Assembly: GCA_963677935.2 (NCBI GenBank)
Contig: CAXXEH010000003.1
Span: forward strand, 2,294,001 to 2,358,000
Reading direction: 5' to 3'
Origin: JAAFHB01 sp963677935
GTDB lineage: Bacteria > Bacteroidota > Bacteroidia > Bacteroidales > Prolixibacteraceae
Length of the DNA stretch: 64,000 nucleotides
Shown: in pieces, positions 1 to 7,607 of the stretch
Layout of the letters: each line of letters begins with the position of its first letter
Numbering within the stretch: position 1 is the first letter of the stretch
Notes under the pieces: generated by a model
What the model saw: the letters and a program-made list of their open reading frames with translations, nothing else
What the model was told of the DNA's origin: nothing
Databases searched by the model: none
Translations under genes and position numbers: made by a program

Positions 1-85
1 TTGGGGCTTCCAAAGCTACAACAATTTATTTCTGATCATGATTAGCGAAATTTATCAAAAAAATGCTTTGTGTCAGTTTTTTTTA

Positions 86-97
86 TGATCCATATCA
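86..97. promoter_or_regulatory. Possible Fnr/Crp-type operator upstream of the sulfur reductase operon
   Basis: The sequence reads TGAT-N4-ATCA, the symmetric core of the Fnr/Crp-family site TTGAT-N4-ATCAA; only the outermost base of each half-site differs. It lies about 210 bp upstream of the predicted -33 element of the psrA-like promoter, which is far for a class I or II activator site. The functional link is therefore inferred from the anaerobic role of the operon, and an 8-base match in AT-rich DNA can arise by chance. Confidence 0.3.
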
Positions 98-306
98 TAT
101 TACATTGTGAGAATATCAATAAATATTTAATTCACTGTACCACAACTAATTACATTTCTATACCTAGTTAAGAATAAATATAAGCAATATAGCTATATTG
201 TTGTATTTCAATATATTAAATCATTATGTCATTTGGATGGGAAAACCAATCAAATATATCTATCTAATATATAATCACTTACCAATATCGACTTTGTATT
301 TACCAA

Positions 307-338
307 TTTGTATATCAATAGGCAATCAGATATTTTTG
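307..338 (+). promoter_or_regulatory. Bacteroidota sigma-ABfr-type promoter of the sulfur operon
   Basis: TTTG at 307-310 and TATTTTTG at 331-338 are separated by 20 bp, an exact match to the Bacteroidota primary promoter TTTG-N19-21-TAnnTTTG. Transcription would begin near 342. This gives a leader of about 64 nt to the ATG at 406 and places an upstream TTG start at 352 too close to the transcript start to be attractive. Confidence 0.6.
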
Positions 339-405
339 AATAAAATAAAGATTGCAAGAAAAATCAGCGGTCTTAAACAATAGTGAAACCCTAAATATCA
401 GCACA

Positions 406-2640
406 ATGCGCACAAGAAGGGATTTTATTAAAATTTGTTCAGTGGGATTAGGAGCTACCGCCTTAACTGGTGGTGCAGTAAAATGGGTTGTTGGAGCTTC
501 TTCCGCAACAACCGAATTGAAAAATTTCAGCGGTGCACGAAGAGTGCCAACCTATTGTGAAGTTTGTTTCTGGAAATGTGCCGGATGGTCCTTTGTTACA
601 GAAAATGGGCAGATTCAAAAAATCATTGGAAATAGAGATGATCCTCAGTGTAAGGGTCGTCTGTGTCCAAGGGGCACCGGAGGGGTTGGGATGTTCTCTG
701 ATCCCGATCGCCTTAAGACACCATTAATCCGTGTTACAAAAGACGGGATACAAACCTACCAAAAAGCAACATGGGATCAAGCACTAAACCTTATCGCCAC
801 AAAAATGAAATCGATTGCCGAAAAGCACGGACCAGAAAGTATGGCGCTATTCAACCATGGCAGTTCGGGAAAATATTTCACTCATCTGCTCAATGCTTTC
901 GGATCAAACAATGTAGCAGCTCCTTCTTTTGCTCAGTGTCGTGGCCCGCGGGATACTGGTTTTGAACTCACGTTTGGCGAATCGGTAAGTAGTCCCGAAG
1001 TTACTGATATCCGCGATACGCGGTGCCTGGTTCTGATCGGATCACATATCGGTGAGAATATGCATAATGGTCAGGTTCAAGAGATGTCGGAGGCGATTGA
1101 TCATGGGGCTGTAATTATCACCGTCGATCCCCGCCTGTCAACTGCAGCAAGTAAATCAAAATACTGGTTACCCATCAAACCTTCAACAGACCTGGCCCTT
1201 TTACTGGCCTGGATTCATGTTCTGATATATGACGAGCTTTATAATAAAGAGTATGTTGCCAAATATGCAGATGGGCTCAATGAACTTAAAGAACATGTAA
1301 AAAATTATACCCCTGAATGGGCTTATGGGATTACAACCCTTAAACCCGAACTCATACGTCTTACCGCCAGGGAGATGGCCAATGCGGCACCATCAGCGAT
1401 CATTCACCCGGGGCGTCATACCACCTGGTATGGAGATGATGTCCAGCGATCCCGTGCTATTGCGATCTTAAATGCCTTATTGGGAACCTGGGGGAACAGA
1501 GGTGGAATCTTCTTCAAGGAGGGGATTAAGATCCCCGATTTTCCCCATCCCGCATATCCAAAACCAGCCTGGTCATGGCAGGATACCCTTAACGGCAGAT
1601 ATCCATTTGCAAAAGAAGCCGTTACAAACACCGTCATAGAAGCTTCAATTCCCGTCGAGGGTAAGGAGCATGTAATAAAGGGGTGGATAGTTTCCGGCAC
1701 CAACCTTATCGTTTCGATCCCCTTGAAAGAACAATTGATGAAAGCGATGCAATCGCTCGATTTACTGGTTGTTGTCGATACAATGCCCATGGAGATAACC
1801 GGTTATGCCGATGTAGTTTTACCTGAATGCACCTATCTGGAGCGGTATGATGATTTGCGTGCCACAGCACATCGCGAACCAACTCTTGCACTTCGGATGC
1901 CGGCCGTTGAGCCGATGTATGATACAAAACCTGCATGGTGGATTTCGAAACAGATCGGCGAGCGACTAGGCCTTGGTGCATATTATAACTATAAGGATTT
2001 CAAAGAGGTGCTCGACTGGCAGCTTAAACAGGTTGGATCTTCACTCTCTGAAATGGAGCAGATCGGTTTAAAAAAGTTTGAACGTAAAACTCCGGTTTAT
2101 ATTCAGCCCGGATCGGATTATAAATTCAAAACCGCAAGCGGAAGAATACAACTCTATTCACACGAACTCGAAGCAGCCGGCTTCGATCCGATGCCAAAAC
2201 TGACACTTCATCCTCAGCCGGAAGAGGGATTCTACAGGCTGATTTACGGACGTGCGCCTATGCATACCTTCAGCCGGACCGCAAACAATCGCAACCTTGT
2301 GGCATTAATGCCCGAAAACTCAGTTTGGGTTAATCCGCAGGTTGCTGAACTCTGGGGGCTGAAAAAAGATCAGTATGTCTGGTTAAAGAATCAGGCAGGG
2401 GTGATTTCAAATTTTTCGGTTAAAGTGCGAATTACAGAGCGTATCCGGTGGGATTCGGTTTATATTGTTCACGGATTCGGACATCACCACAAACCATTGA
2501 CCTACGCGTTTGGTCGCGGAGTTAACGATACCGAATTAATTTCGAATGTATCCATAGATCCGGTGATGGGGGGAACAGGTATGCGTGGGAACTTTGTCAC
2601 ATTTATTAAAGACAAAACTAATAAGGAGGCTAAATCATGA
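406..2640 (+). CDS. psrA: Molybdopterin polysulfide/thiosulfate reductase, catalytic subunit (PsrA/PhsA-like)
   Basis: Periplasmic catalytic subunit of a respiratory sulfur reductase (DMSO-reductase superfamily), which reduces polysulfide or thiosulfate with quinol electrons passed through the next two gene products. The ATG at 406 is chosen because it puts a Tat signal (MRTRRDFIK) at the N-terminus; the frame is open back to a TTG at 352. From that ATG the protein has 744 residues, usual for PsrA/PhsA (about 760). Cysteines 51, 54, 58 and 87 form the N-terminal 4Fe-4S motif, and Cys178 in the CRGPRDTG segment is the expected Mo ligand. The C-terminal molybdopterin-binding domain is complete. 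The stop overlaps the ferredoxin gene start by 4 bp (ATGA), so the two are translationally coupled. Whether the substrate is polysulfide, thiosulfate or tetrathionate cannot be decided from the sequence; neighbouring YeeE and rhodanese genes favour thiosulfate or polysulfide. Confidence 0.88.
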   Translation: MRTRRDFIKICSVGLGATALTGGAVKWVVGASSATTELKNFSGARRVPTYCEVCFWKCAGWSFVTENGQIQKIIGNRDDPQCKGRLCPRGTGGVGMFSDPDRLKTPLIRVTKDGIQTYQKATWDQALNLIATKMKSIAEKHGPESMALFNHGSSGKYFTHLLNAFGSNNVAAPSFAQCRGPRDTGFELTFGESVSSPEVTDIRDTRCLVLIGSHIGENMHNGQVQEMSEAIDHGAVIITVDPRLSTAASKSKYWLPIKPSTDLALLLAWIHVLIYDELYNKEYVAKYADGLNELKEHVKNYTPEWAYGITTLKPELIRLTAREMANAAPSAIIHPGRHTTWYGDDVQRSRAIAILNALLGTWGNRGGIFFKEGIKIPDFPHPAYPKPAWSWQDTLNGRYPFAKEAVTNTVIEASIPVEGKEHVIKGWIVSGTNLIVSIPLKEQLMKAMQSLDLLVVVDTMPMEITGYADVVLPECTYLERYDDLRATAHREPTLALRMPAVEPMYDTKPAWWISKQIGERLGLGAYYNYKDFKEVLDWQLKQVGSSLSEMEQIGLKKFERKTPVYIQPGSDYKFKTASGRIQLYSHELEAAGFDPMPKLTLHPQPEEGFYRLIYGRAPMHTFSRTANNRNLVALMPENSVWVNPQVAELWGLKKDQYVWLKNQAGVISNFSVKVRITERIRWDSVYIVHGFGHHHKPLTYAFGRGVNDTELISNVSIDPVMGGTGMRGNFVTFIKDKTNKEAKS

Positions 2641-3170
2641 GATACGGAATGGCTATTGATACCCGGAAATGTGTCGGTTGCAGCGACTGTGTAGTGGCTT
2701 GTCAGACCGAAAACAATGTCCCCGTAGGATTTTGCCGCGACTGGGTGGTTGAAGTTGTTGACGGAACCTATCCGAATGTAAGTATTGAACTTCGATCGGA
2801 AAGATGCAACCATTGCGATAATTCCCCATGTGTAAGATGCTGTCCGACGGGTGCGAGCCATTTTGAAGAGGGAGGTATCGTACTTGTGGAACACAATAAG
2901 TGCATTGGTTGCGGGGCTTGTATTCAGGCCTGTCCATATGATGCACGGTACTCTCATCCTGATGGTTATGTTGACAAATGCACCTTCTGCATTCATCGTG
3001 TACGTGAAGGGAATAATCCTGCTTGTGTTAGTGTGTGTCCTACGAGCTGCATGTATTTTGGAGATCTTGATGATCAGAATTCCAAAATTGTGAATGTGCT
3101 GAAAAACAGGAAATTCAAGTCGTTGGCGCCAGAAGCAGGAACCAAACCACAGATATTTTACCTCGTTTAA
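2637..3170 (+). CDS. psrB: 4Fe-4S ferredoxin electron-transfer subunit (PsrB/PhsB/NrfC-like)
   Basis: Electron-transfer subunit that connects the molybdoenzyme with the membrane quinol-oxidising subunit. It is 177 residues long and has four cysteine groups, starting with CVGCSDCVVAC at residues 12-22. A CNHCDNSPC group, a CIGCGACIQACP group and a final CTFC...CVSVCPTSC group follow, enough for four 4Fe-4S clusters as in PsrB and NrfC. It has no signal peptide of its own, which is normal because the family is exported together with the Tat-bearing catalytic subunit. It starts inside the last codons of the preceding gene, and the NrfD-like gene follows after 20 bp. Confidence 0.9.
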   Translation: MRYGMAIDTRKCVGCSDCVVACQTENNVPVGFCRDWVVEVVDGTYPNVSIELRSERCNHCDNSPCVRCCPTGASHFEEGGIVLVEHNKCIGCGACIQACPYDARYSHPDGYVDKCTFCIHRVREGNNPACVSVCPTSCMYFGDLDDQNSKIVNVLKNRKFKSLAPEAGTKPQIFYLV

Positions 3171-3190
3171 ACCCGCTAAAATAAAATTGT

Positions 3191-4132
3191 ATGAGAGAAG
3201 AACTATTCGTAAGCGGACGTAATATTCCAAATATCGACCCCTACCTGAACATCTGGCACTGGCAGATTCCAATGTACCTCTTCCTGGGTGGAGTTGCTGC
3301 CGGGATCCTCTTTTTTGCAGGAGTGTTTACGATTATGGGGAAAGAACAAAAAATGGCAACAACAATCAAAATTGCGCCGATGGTCGTCCCATTCCTGCTG
3401 GTTTTCGGATTATTTATGCTCTTCCTGGATCTGAAACACAAGCTTTTTTTCTGGCAGCTTTATACTACAATCCGCCTGGAGTCCCCCATGGGTTGGGGCG
3501 CATGGGTTTTGATGATCATTACACCAATTTCGATTTTATGGTCAGCCAGTTATGTTAGGGAGATCTTTCCAAAGTGGGATTGGAAATTCGATTTTCTGAA
3601 AACCTTTGAAGCATTTTTGATCAGGTACAGACTATGGATTGCATGGCCAATGGCGATTTATGCCGTAATACTGGGGATTTATACAGGAATTCTACTTTCG
3701 GCATTCAATGCCCGCCCATTATGGAACACCTCTATTCTGGGACCTTTGTTTCTGGTTTCGGGGATGTCAACAGCTGCAGCGGTAATCATCATGCTGAGCA
3801 AGGACCATAAAGAGCGCAAAATCATGGGACGGATCGATATTCTGCTAATTATCATTGAACTGTTTTTTATAGTGCATCTGCTCATGGGATTCCTTGCCGG
3901 ATCGGAGGCACAAATCAATGCTGCGAACCTGTTTCTGGGTGGAAAATTTACAGCCCCTTTCTTTACGTTTGTAATTCTTTTGGGACTGATCTTCCCTGCT
4001 GTTCTCGAAATTTTTGAACTCAAAGGATACAAGGTACCAATCTATATACCAGCTATCCTTGTATTGATTGGCGGTCTTATTTTCAGGTTTATCATGGTGG
4101 AAGCCGGACAAATCACGCGGTTTCTCTATTAA
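3191..4132 (+). CDS. psrC: NrfD/PsrC-family membrane quinol-oxidising subunit
   Basis: Integral membrane anchor of the sulfur reductase that takes electrons from menaquinol. The 313-residue protein is strongly hydrophobic, with about eight predicted membrane segments. It begins with a short polar stretch followed by WHWQIPMYLFLGGVAAG, a typical NrfD/PsrC N-terminal helix entry. Length and order (catalytic, ferredoxin, membrane) match PsrABC and PhsABC. No heme-binding pattern is evident, so it is a PsrC/NrfD type rather than a cytochrome b PhsC type. It is followed after 9 bp by the YeeE-like gene, supporting one transcript. Confidence 0.87.
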   Translation: MREELFVSGRNIPNIDPYLNIWHWQIPMYLFLGGVAAGILFFAGVFTIMGKEQKMATTIKIAPMVVPFLLVFGLFMLFLDLKHKLFFWQLYTTIRLESPMGWGAWVLMIITPISILWSASYVREIFPKWDWKFDFLKTFEAFLIRYRLWIAWPMAIYAVILGIYTGILLSAFNARPLWNTSILGPLFLVSGMSTAAAVIIMLSKDHKERKIMGRIDILLIIIELFFIVHLLMGFLAGSEAQINAANLFLGGKFTAPFFTFVILLGLIFPAVLEIFELKGYKVPIYIPAILVLIGGLIFRFIMVEAGQITRFLY

Positions 4133-4141
4133 AATTTTGAT

Positions 4142-4669
4142 ATGAAAAAAATAAATAACGACGGATCGTACTATATCAACCCCTATTTGGGTGGAGTGAT
4201 ACTTGGCACATTTCTTTTCCTTGCTTTTTACATATCAGGTCGCGGACTTGGCGCCAGCGGAGCGGTTAAAAACAGCGTCGCAGCAACTGTAAATGTAATT
4301 GCACCAGAGCATGTCGCAAAATCAGCTTATTACAGCCAGTTTGCCGGAGGAGACAAACAACCGATGAGTAACTGGCTTGTATTTGAAGTGCTTGGTGTCC
4401 TGGCTGGGGCATTTCTCTCGGGAATCATTTTCAACCGTTTAAAATTGAAAGTAGAGCACTCTCCAAAAATAACCTCCCGGCGAAGGCTGATTTTTGCCTT
4501 ATTGGGTGGGCTGATTTTTGGATTTGGCTCGCAACTAGCCCGGGGATGTACTAGTGGCGCCGCTCTGAGCGGAATGGCAGTCCTTTCGTTTGGCGGTTAC
4601 ATTACGATGATTGCAATATTTGGTACCGCCTTTGTTGCAGCCTGGATTTTACGTAAAAACTGGATTTAA
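4142..4669 (+). CDS. YeeE/YedE-family sulfur-compound transporter, half-size (first)
   Basis: A 175-residue membrane protein of the YeeE/YedE (TsuA-like, DUF395) family, whose full-length members take up thiosulfate through conserved cysteines. The diagnostic segment ARGCTSGAALSG contains Cys136 in a predicted re-entrant or membrane helix. About four membrane segments are visible. It is half the length of the single-chain YeeE family and is followed 20 bp later by a second half-size member, so the two are likely to form a heterodimeric transporter. Placement after the reductase genes suggests import or shuttling of a reduced sulfur species; the substrate itself is inferred. Confidence 0.8.
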   Translation: MKKINNDGSYYINPYLGGVILGTFLFLAFYISGRGLGASGAVKNSVAATVNVIAPEHVAKSAYYSQFAGGDKQPMSNWLVFEVLGVLAGAFLSGIIFNRLKLKVEHSPKITSRRRLIFALLGGLIFGFGSQLARGCTSGAALSGMAVLSFGGYITMIAIFGTAFVAAWILRKNWI

Positions 4670-4689
4670 CCATTTTTAGTTCTAAAATT

Positions 4690-5283
4690 ATGATCGGATC
4701 AATTATCTCATCAGGAATGATTTCCCCGGCATGGGACAATCTGTTTGCCGTAATCCTGGGCATGGGTTTTGGATTTGCCCTCGAATCGTCAGGTTTTTCC
4801 TCCTCACGGAAGATTATAGGTACTTTCTTCGGCTATGATTTCGTGGTGGTAAAAGTATTCTTTACCGCTGCCATCGTTGCTTCGTTAGGTTTGCTTTACT
4901 TCAGTTACCTTGGATTGGTTGAATTTTCAACCCTCTATATTCAACCCACTTTTCTCGCTTCAGCCATCGTGGGTGGAATCATCATGGGAATTGGGTTTGC
5001 AATGGGTGGGTTTTGCCCAGGGACCAGTTTATGTGCAACTGCGGTTGGAAGGATTGATGGACTTGTGTTTTTCGGTGGGATGTTTATTGGTGTGTTTCTA
5101 TTTTCAGAATCTTTCCCGTTGTTTGAGAATATGTATTATAGTGGTTCACAAGGAGCCAAAATGATCAATACCGTCTTTGGAATCTCACCCGAACTGTTTA
5201 CTTTCCTTCTGGTTTTGGCAGCTATAGGGATGTTTATGGGCGCCGGATGGGTTCAGAAGAAAGTGAAAAAGATCGAATATTAA
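4690..5283 (+). CDS. YeeE/YedE-family sulfur-compound transporter, half-size (second)
   Basis: The second half-size YeeE/YedE protein, 197 residues with about five hydrophobic segments. It carries the family motif GGFCPGTSLC with Cys109 and Cys115, the counterpart of the GCTSG motif in the previous protein. The N-terminus (residues 20-45) contains the GMGFGFALESSGFSS stretch typical of this family. It lies in the same operon, 10 bp upstream of a rhodanese-like gene. Family knowledge points to thiosulfate or persulfide-sulfur movement across the inner membrane; direction and substrate are not visible. Confidence 0.8.
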   Translation: MIGSIISSGMISPAWDNLFAVILGMGFGFALESSGFSSSRKIIGTFFGYDFVVVKVFFTAAIVASLGLLYFSYLGLVEFSTLYIQPTFLASAIVGGIIMGIGFAMGGFCPGTSLCATAVGRIDGLVFFGGMFIGVFLFSESFPLFENMYYSGSQGAKMINTVFGISPELFTFLLVLAAIGMFMGAGWVQKKVKKIEY

Positions 5284-5293
5284 ACCTCAATTT

Positions 5294-5917
5294 ATGGAAC
5301 GAAAATATACCATACTTGCTACTCTCCTGATTGTATTGGCTTTAGGATTGGTTATTCTTCCGAAGAAGAACGAGTTTAAAGAGACTGATCCCAAAGTGCT
5401 TTTGTCAGCAGTGGTGGAAAAATCGCGTTATTTAAATGTGGATCAGGTTACTCACCGGATCATTGAAAACGATCCTACCCTATTGCTCATCGACTTACGG
5501 CCTGCTGATCAGTATAAAACCTTTTCGTTGCCGGGCTCACTCAATATTGTTCCTGACTCTCTGATTAGCCAAACAAACATGGAACTTTTCAGTCAGCCCG
5601 GTAAGGATAAAGTGTTGTATGGCAATGCTGACATCATCTCAGAAAAGGGATGGCTCTTATGTTCACGTTACAAGATGAACCGGATCTATATTATGAAAGG
5701 GGGAATGAACGAGTGGTTCAATACAATAGTTAAAGAAAAACCAATTTCCGGAACCCCTTCCACTTCCGATCTGGACCTGATCTCCTTCAGAAAGGCGGCC
5801 AGACAGTTTTTAATTGGAGCAGACGAAACGGGTAATAACACCGCTGTTGCACCTGTTAAGGAAAAAGTTCAGATAATCCGGAAAGCGCCTAAAGCAGCTT
5901 CTGGAGGGGGTTGCTAA
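5294..5917 (+). CDS. Membrane-anchored rhodanese-like protein with C-terminal GGGC
   Basis: A 207-residue protein with an N-terminal membrane anchor (residues 5-23) followed by one rhodanese fold, so the domain probably faces the periplasm. The fold is recognised by LLLIDLRPADQY (Asp67, Arg69) and by IYIMKGGMNEW near residue 135. In classical rhodaneses the active-site loop begins with a catalytic cysteine after the central strand. Here that place reads VLYGNAD (Gly110), so the usual persulfide cysteine is absent. The protein ends in a flexible tail closing with SGGGC, cysteine being the very last residue (207). The only other cysteine is Cys123. The downstream paralogue shares the same layout. 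Proposed role, by inference: a sulfur relay between the reductase and the YeeE transporters using the terminal cysteine. Confidence 0.75.
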   Translation: MERKYTILATLLIVLALGLVILPKKNEFKETDPKVLLSAVVEKSRYLNVDQVTHRIIENDPTLLLIDLRPADQYKTFSLPGSLNIVPDSLISQTNMELFSQPGKDKVLYGNADIISEKGWLLCSRYKMNRIYIMKGGMNEWFNTIVKEKPISGTPSTSDLDLISFRKAARQFLIGADETGNNTAVAPVKEKVQIIRKAPKAASGGGC

Positions 5918-6051
5918 GACAATATAAGTAATGGCTAAAATATAATCTGGTATTTGATGCAAAAATTATTCAACATGCAATGTTTTGTTAATTACTTAAT
6001 TTCATATGGGATAGCTTCGTCGCCATGGTTTTTTATCCTGGTCAAATTAAA

Positions 6052-6133
6052 GAATGAAAGTGAGATTCCTCATTCCGAATGCAGTGAGGAATCTCCTTAT
6101 TTAAATAGCCTACAGAATATGGTCATTAGTAGG
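6052..6133. repeat. Dispersed palindromic repeat, short version
   Basis: This 82-bp stretch between the two rhodanese genes matches the ends of the longer repeats at 27506-27713 and 58916-59176: the GAATGAAAGTGAGATTCC start, an inverted GAGATTCCTCATTC / GCAGTGAGGAATCTCC pair, and a TGGTCATTAGTAG end. It lacks the GC-rich inner hairpin of the longer copies. A short open frame runs through it but shows no protein features. Confidence 0.7.
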
Positions 6134-6230
6134 AGGAACTACGAAGCAAACTTTAAGACAATAAATTATTCTAATTGCTTATATCTGATGCATAGGCAGT
6201 TATTAAAATAAACCTTCAAATATATAAAAT

Positions 6231-6827
6231 ATGAACCGTTTCATCAAAACCAATTCACCTTGGCTGAGCCTGCTGGGATTGGCAGTGGTAATCGTTGTAC
6301 TGGCTTTTGTTTTCAGGCCAAAACCACCACATTATCAACTAAATGCCAAAGAAACTATCTTGCTGATGAATGACCGTTCAATTGAAGTTGAGATAAAAGA
6401 TATTGCCGGAAAGCAATTGATTGATATTCGTTCAGCAGAATTATATTCCAATGGACATCCCGCGAGTGCAATTAATATTCCGATCCGTCAACTACTGGAC
6501 AAAGAGTCACTCAAATTATTCGACGACCTTTTGGAAACCGGAAGTGTGGCCGTTTTGTATGGCAACGATGAATTGCAGGCTACTGCACCTCTGTTTTTAC
6601 TTCAGCAACTAGGTTACAAGAACCTGAAACTATTAAAAGGAGGATTAAATCAGGTTAGTGAATTTGTTCCGTCATCACTCGCAACAACAGAACAGTCGGT
6701 AGTGGACACCCAACTTATACTTGGAAAAACAGACCAGACCATCGCTCCGGTAACGACAAACGCAACAAAGAAAAGCGAAACGGTGATTCCGGTCCGGAAA
6801 GGGACTTCAGCCGGAGGTGGATGTTAA
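6231..6827 (+). CDS. Membrane-anchored rhodanese-like protein with C-terminal GGGC, paralogue
   Basis: Paralogue of the previous gene, 198 residues. Residues 10-28 form an N-terminal membrane segment, followed by a rhodanese-like domain with QLIDIRSAELY (Asp65, Arg67) and LKLLKGGLNQ near residue 133. The catalytic loop position reads VLYGNDE (Gly111), again without cysteine. The tail ends in SAGGGC, and the final Cys198 is the only cysteine in the whole protein. This makes it the sole possible thiol site. The gene is separated from its sister by about 310 bp containing a dispersed repeat, which may have been inserted after the duplication. It closes the sulfur operon; the next genes are on the other strand. 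Confidence 0.75.
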   Translation: MNRFIKTNSPWLSLLGLAVVIVVLAFVFRPKPPHYQLNAKETILLMNDRSIEVEIKDIAGKQLIDIRSAELYSNGHPASAINIPIRQLLDKESLKLFDDLLETGSVAVLYGNDELQATAPLFLLQQLGYKNLKLLKGGLNQVSEFVPSSLATTEQSVVDTQLILGKTDQTIAPVTTNATKKSETVIPVRKGTSAGGGC

Positions 6828-6946
6828 TCTCGCAGATTTCGGTTTTTAAATATCCGGATAGAAATTAAAGATCAGAAAGTTATAAATCTGATGCGATATT
6901 TTCAAAGAGAAGTCAGACGTGATACTTAACAGATCGATTTATCCTC

Positions 6947-7495
6947 TTACAAATCGTTTTTATCAGTCAGGTACTTACTGATCAGAGGGTATAACTTTCT
7001 GAACCAGATGGTATACAAATCCGGATTGATGTTCAGATCAGTGGTCAAAACACCAAAAGGAACAGCTTTCCACTCTTCGACTTCTGTCTGATTAATCCGG
7101 GGAAGATCATCTGATATTCCGACAAAAATGTGATCCAATTCATTTTCCGTTAACCCATTTTCAAACGATTCCCTATAGGTAAAACAAAAAATTTCGGTAA
7201 GTTGACAAGTGATTCCCATCTCTTCCATTAAACGCCGACCCGCTGCTTCAAGTGAAGTCTCACCAGGATATGGATGGCTGCAACAGGTGTTGCTCCACAA
7301 TCCTTTTGAATGATATTTACCAGAAGCCCTTCTCTGTAAAATCCAATCTCCCTTTGAATTGGTAATGAAAACAGAAACAGCCCTGTGAAGAAGCGCTTCC
7401 CTGTGGGCCACCATCTTCCCCATTATACCTACCATTTTATCTTTTTCATCAACAAGAATAACAAAAGTCTCATCGGTATGTGATATAGCTGTCAT
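6947..7495 (-). CDS. idi: Isopentenyl-diphosphate delta-isomerase, type 1
   Basis: Cytoplasmic Nudix-fold enzyme that interconverts isopentenyl and dimethylallyl diphosphate for isoprenoid and menaquinone synthesis. It is 182 residues long, the usual type 1 size. LWSNTCCSHPYPGE at residues 67-79 contains the catalytic cysteine (Cys72 by alignment with the family CGHP motif) and a metal-binding His. The Nudix-like AAGRRLMEEMGI box follows, and LTENELDH around residue 119 supplies the catalytic Glu. It lies downstream of the Kup gene on the same strand, with a 112-bp gap. Confidence 0.92.
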   Translation of the reverse strand: MTAISHTDETFVILVDEKDKMVGIMGKMVAHREALLHRAVSVFITNSKGDWILQRRASGKYHSKGLWSNTCCSHPYPGETSLEAAGRRLMEEMGITCQLTEIFCFTYRESFENGLTENELDHIFVGISDDLPRINQTEVEEWKAVPFGVLTTDLNINPDLYTIWFRKLYPLISKYLTDKNDL

Positions 7496-7607
7496 TGGTT
7501 ATGATTGATCAGTTTTAACTTGAAATGCGATAAGTACAGCTAAACCAGACCTGTCATGGCATAAAATATTTATGCGAATAAAATTAAAGATATTTATTAT
7601 CAATCTG

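Larger units (their letters stand above)
1..405. other. AT-rich region upstream of the sulfur operon
   Basis: No convincing gene is seen here; the short reading frames are AT-rich and show no protein-family features. The region holds a possible Crp/Fnr-type site (86-97) and a well-formed Bacteroidota promoter (307-338), both described separately. It ends at the first ATG of the molybdoenzyme gene. The gene to the left of the window is not visible. Confidence 0.5.

Noticed and set aside
198..383. Open frame of 61 codons upstream of the sulfur operon
   Set aside because: AT-rich, no protein features, and it spans the promoter elements at 307-338.
352..405. TTG start at 352 extending the PsrA-like protein
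   Set aside because: It would put 18 extra residues before the Tat motif and lies only about 10 nt after the predicted transcript start; the ATG at 406 is preferred.
2502..3272. Long minus-strand open frame opposite the psrB-like gene
   Set aside because: It is a shadow of the ferredoxin and molybdoenzyme genes, whose motifs are unambiguous.
5954..6211. Open frame of 85 codons between the rhodanese genes
   Set aside because: Half of it is the dispersed repeat at 6052-6133 and there is no recognisable protein family.
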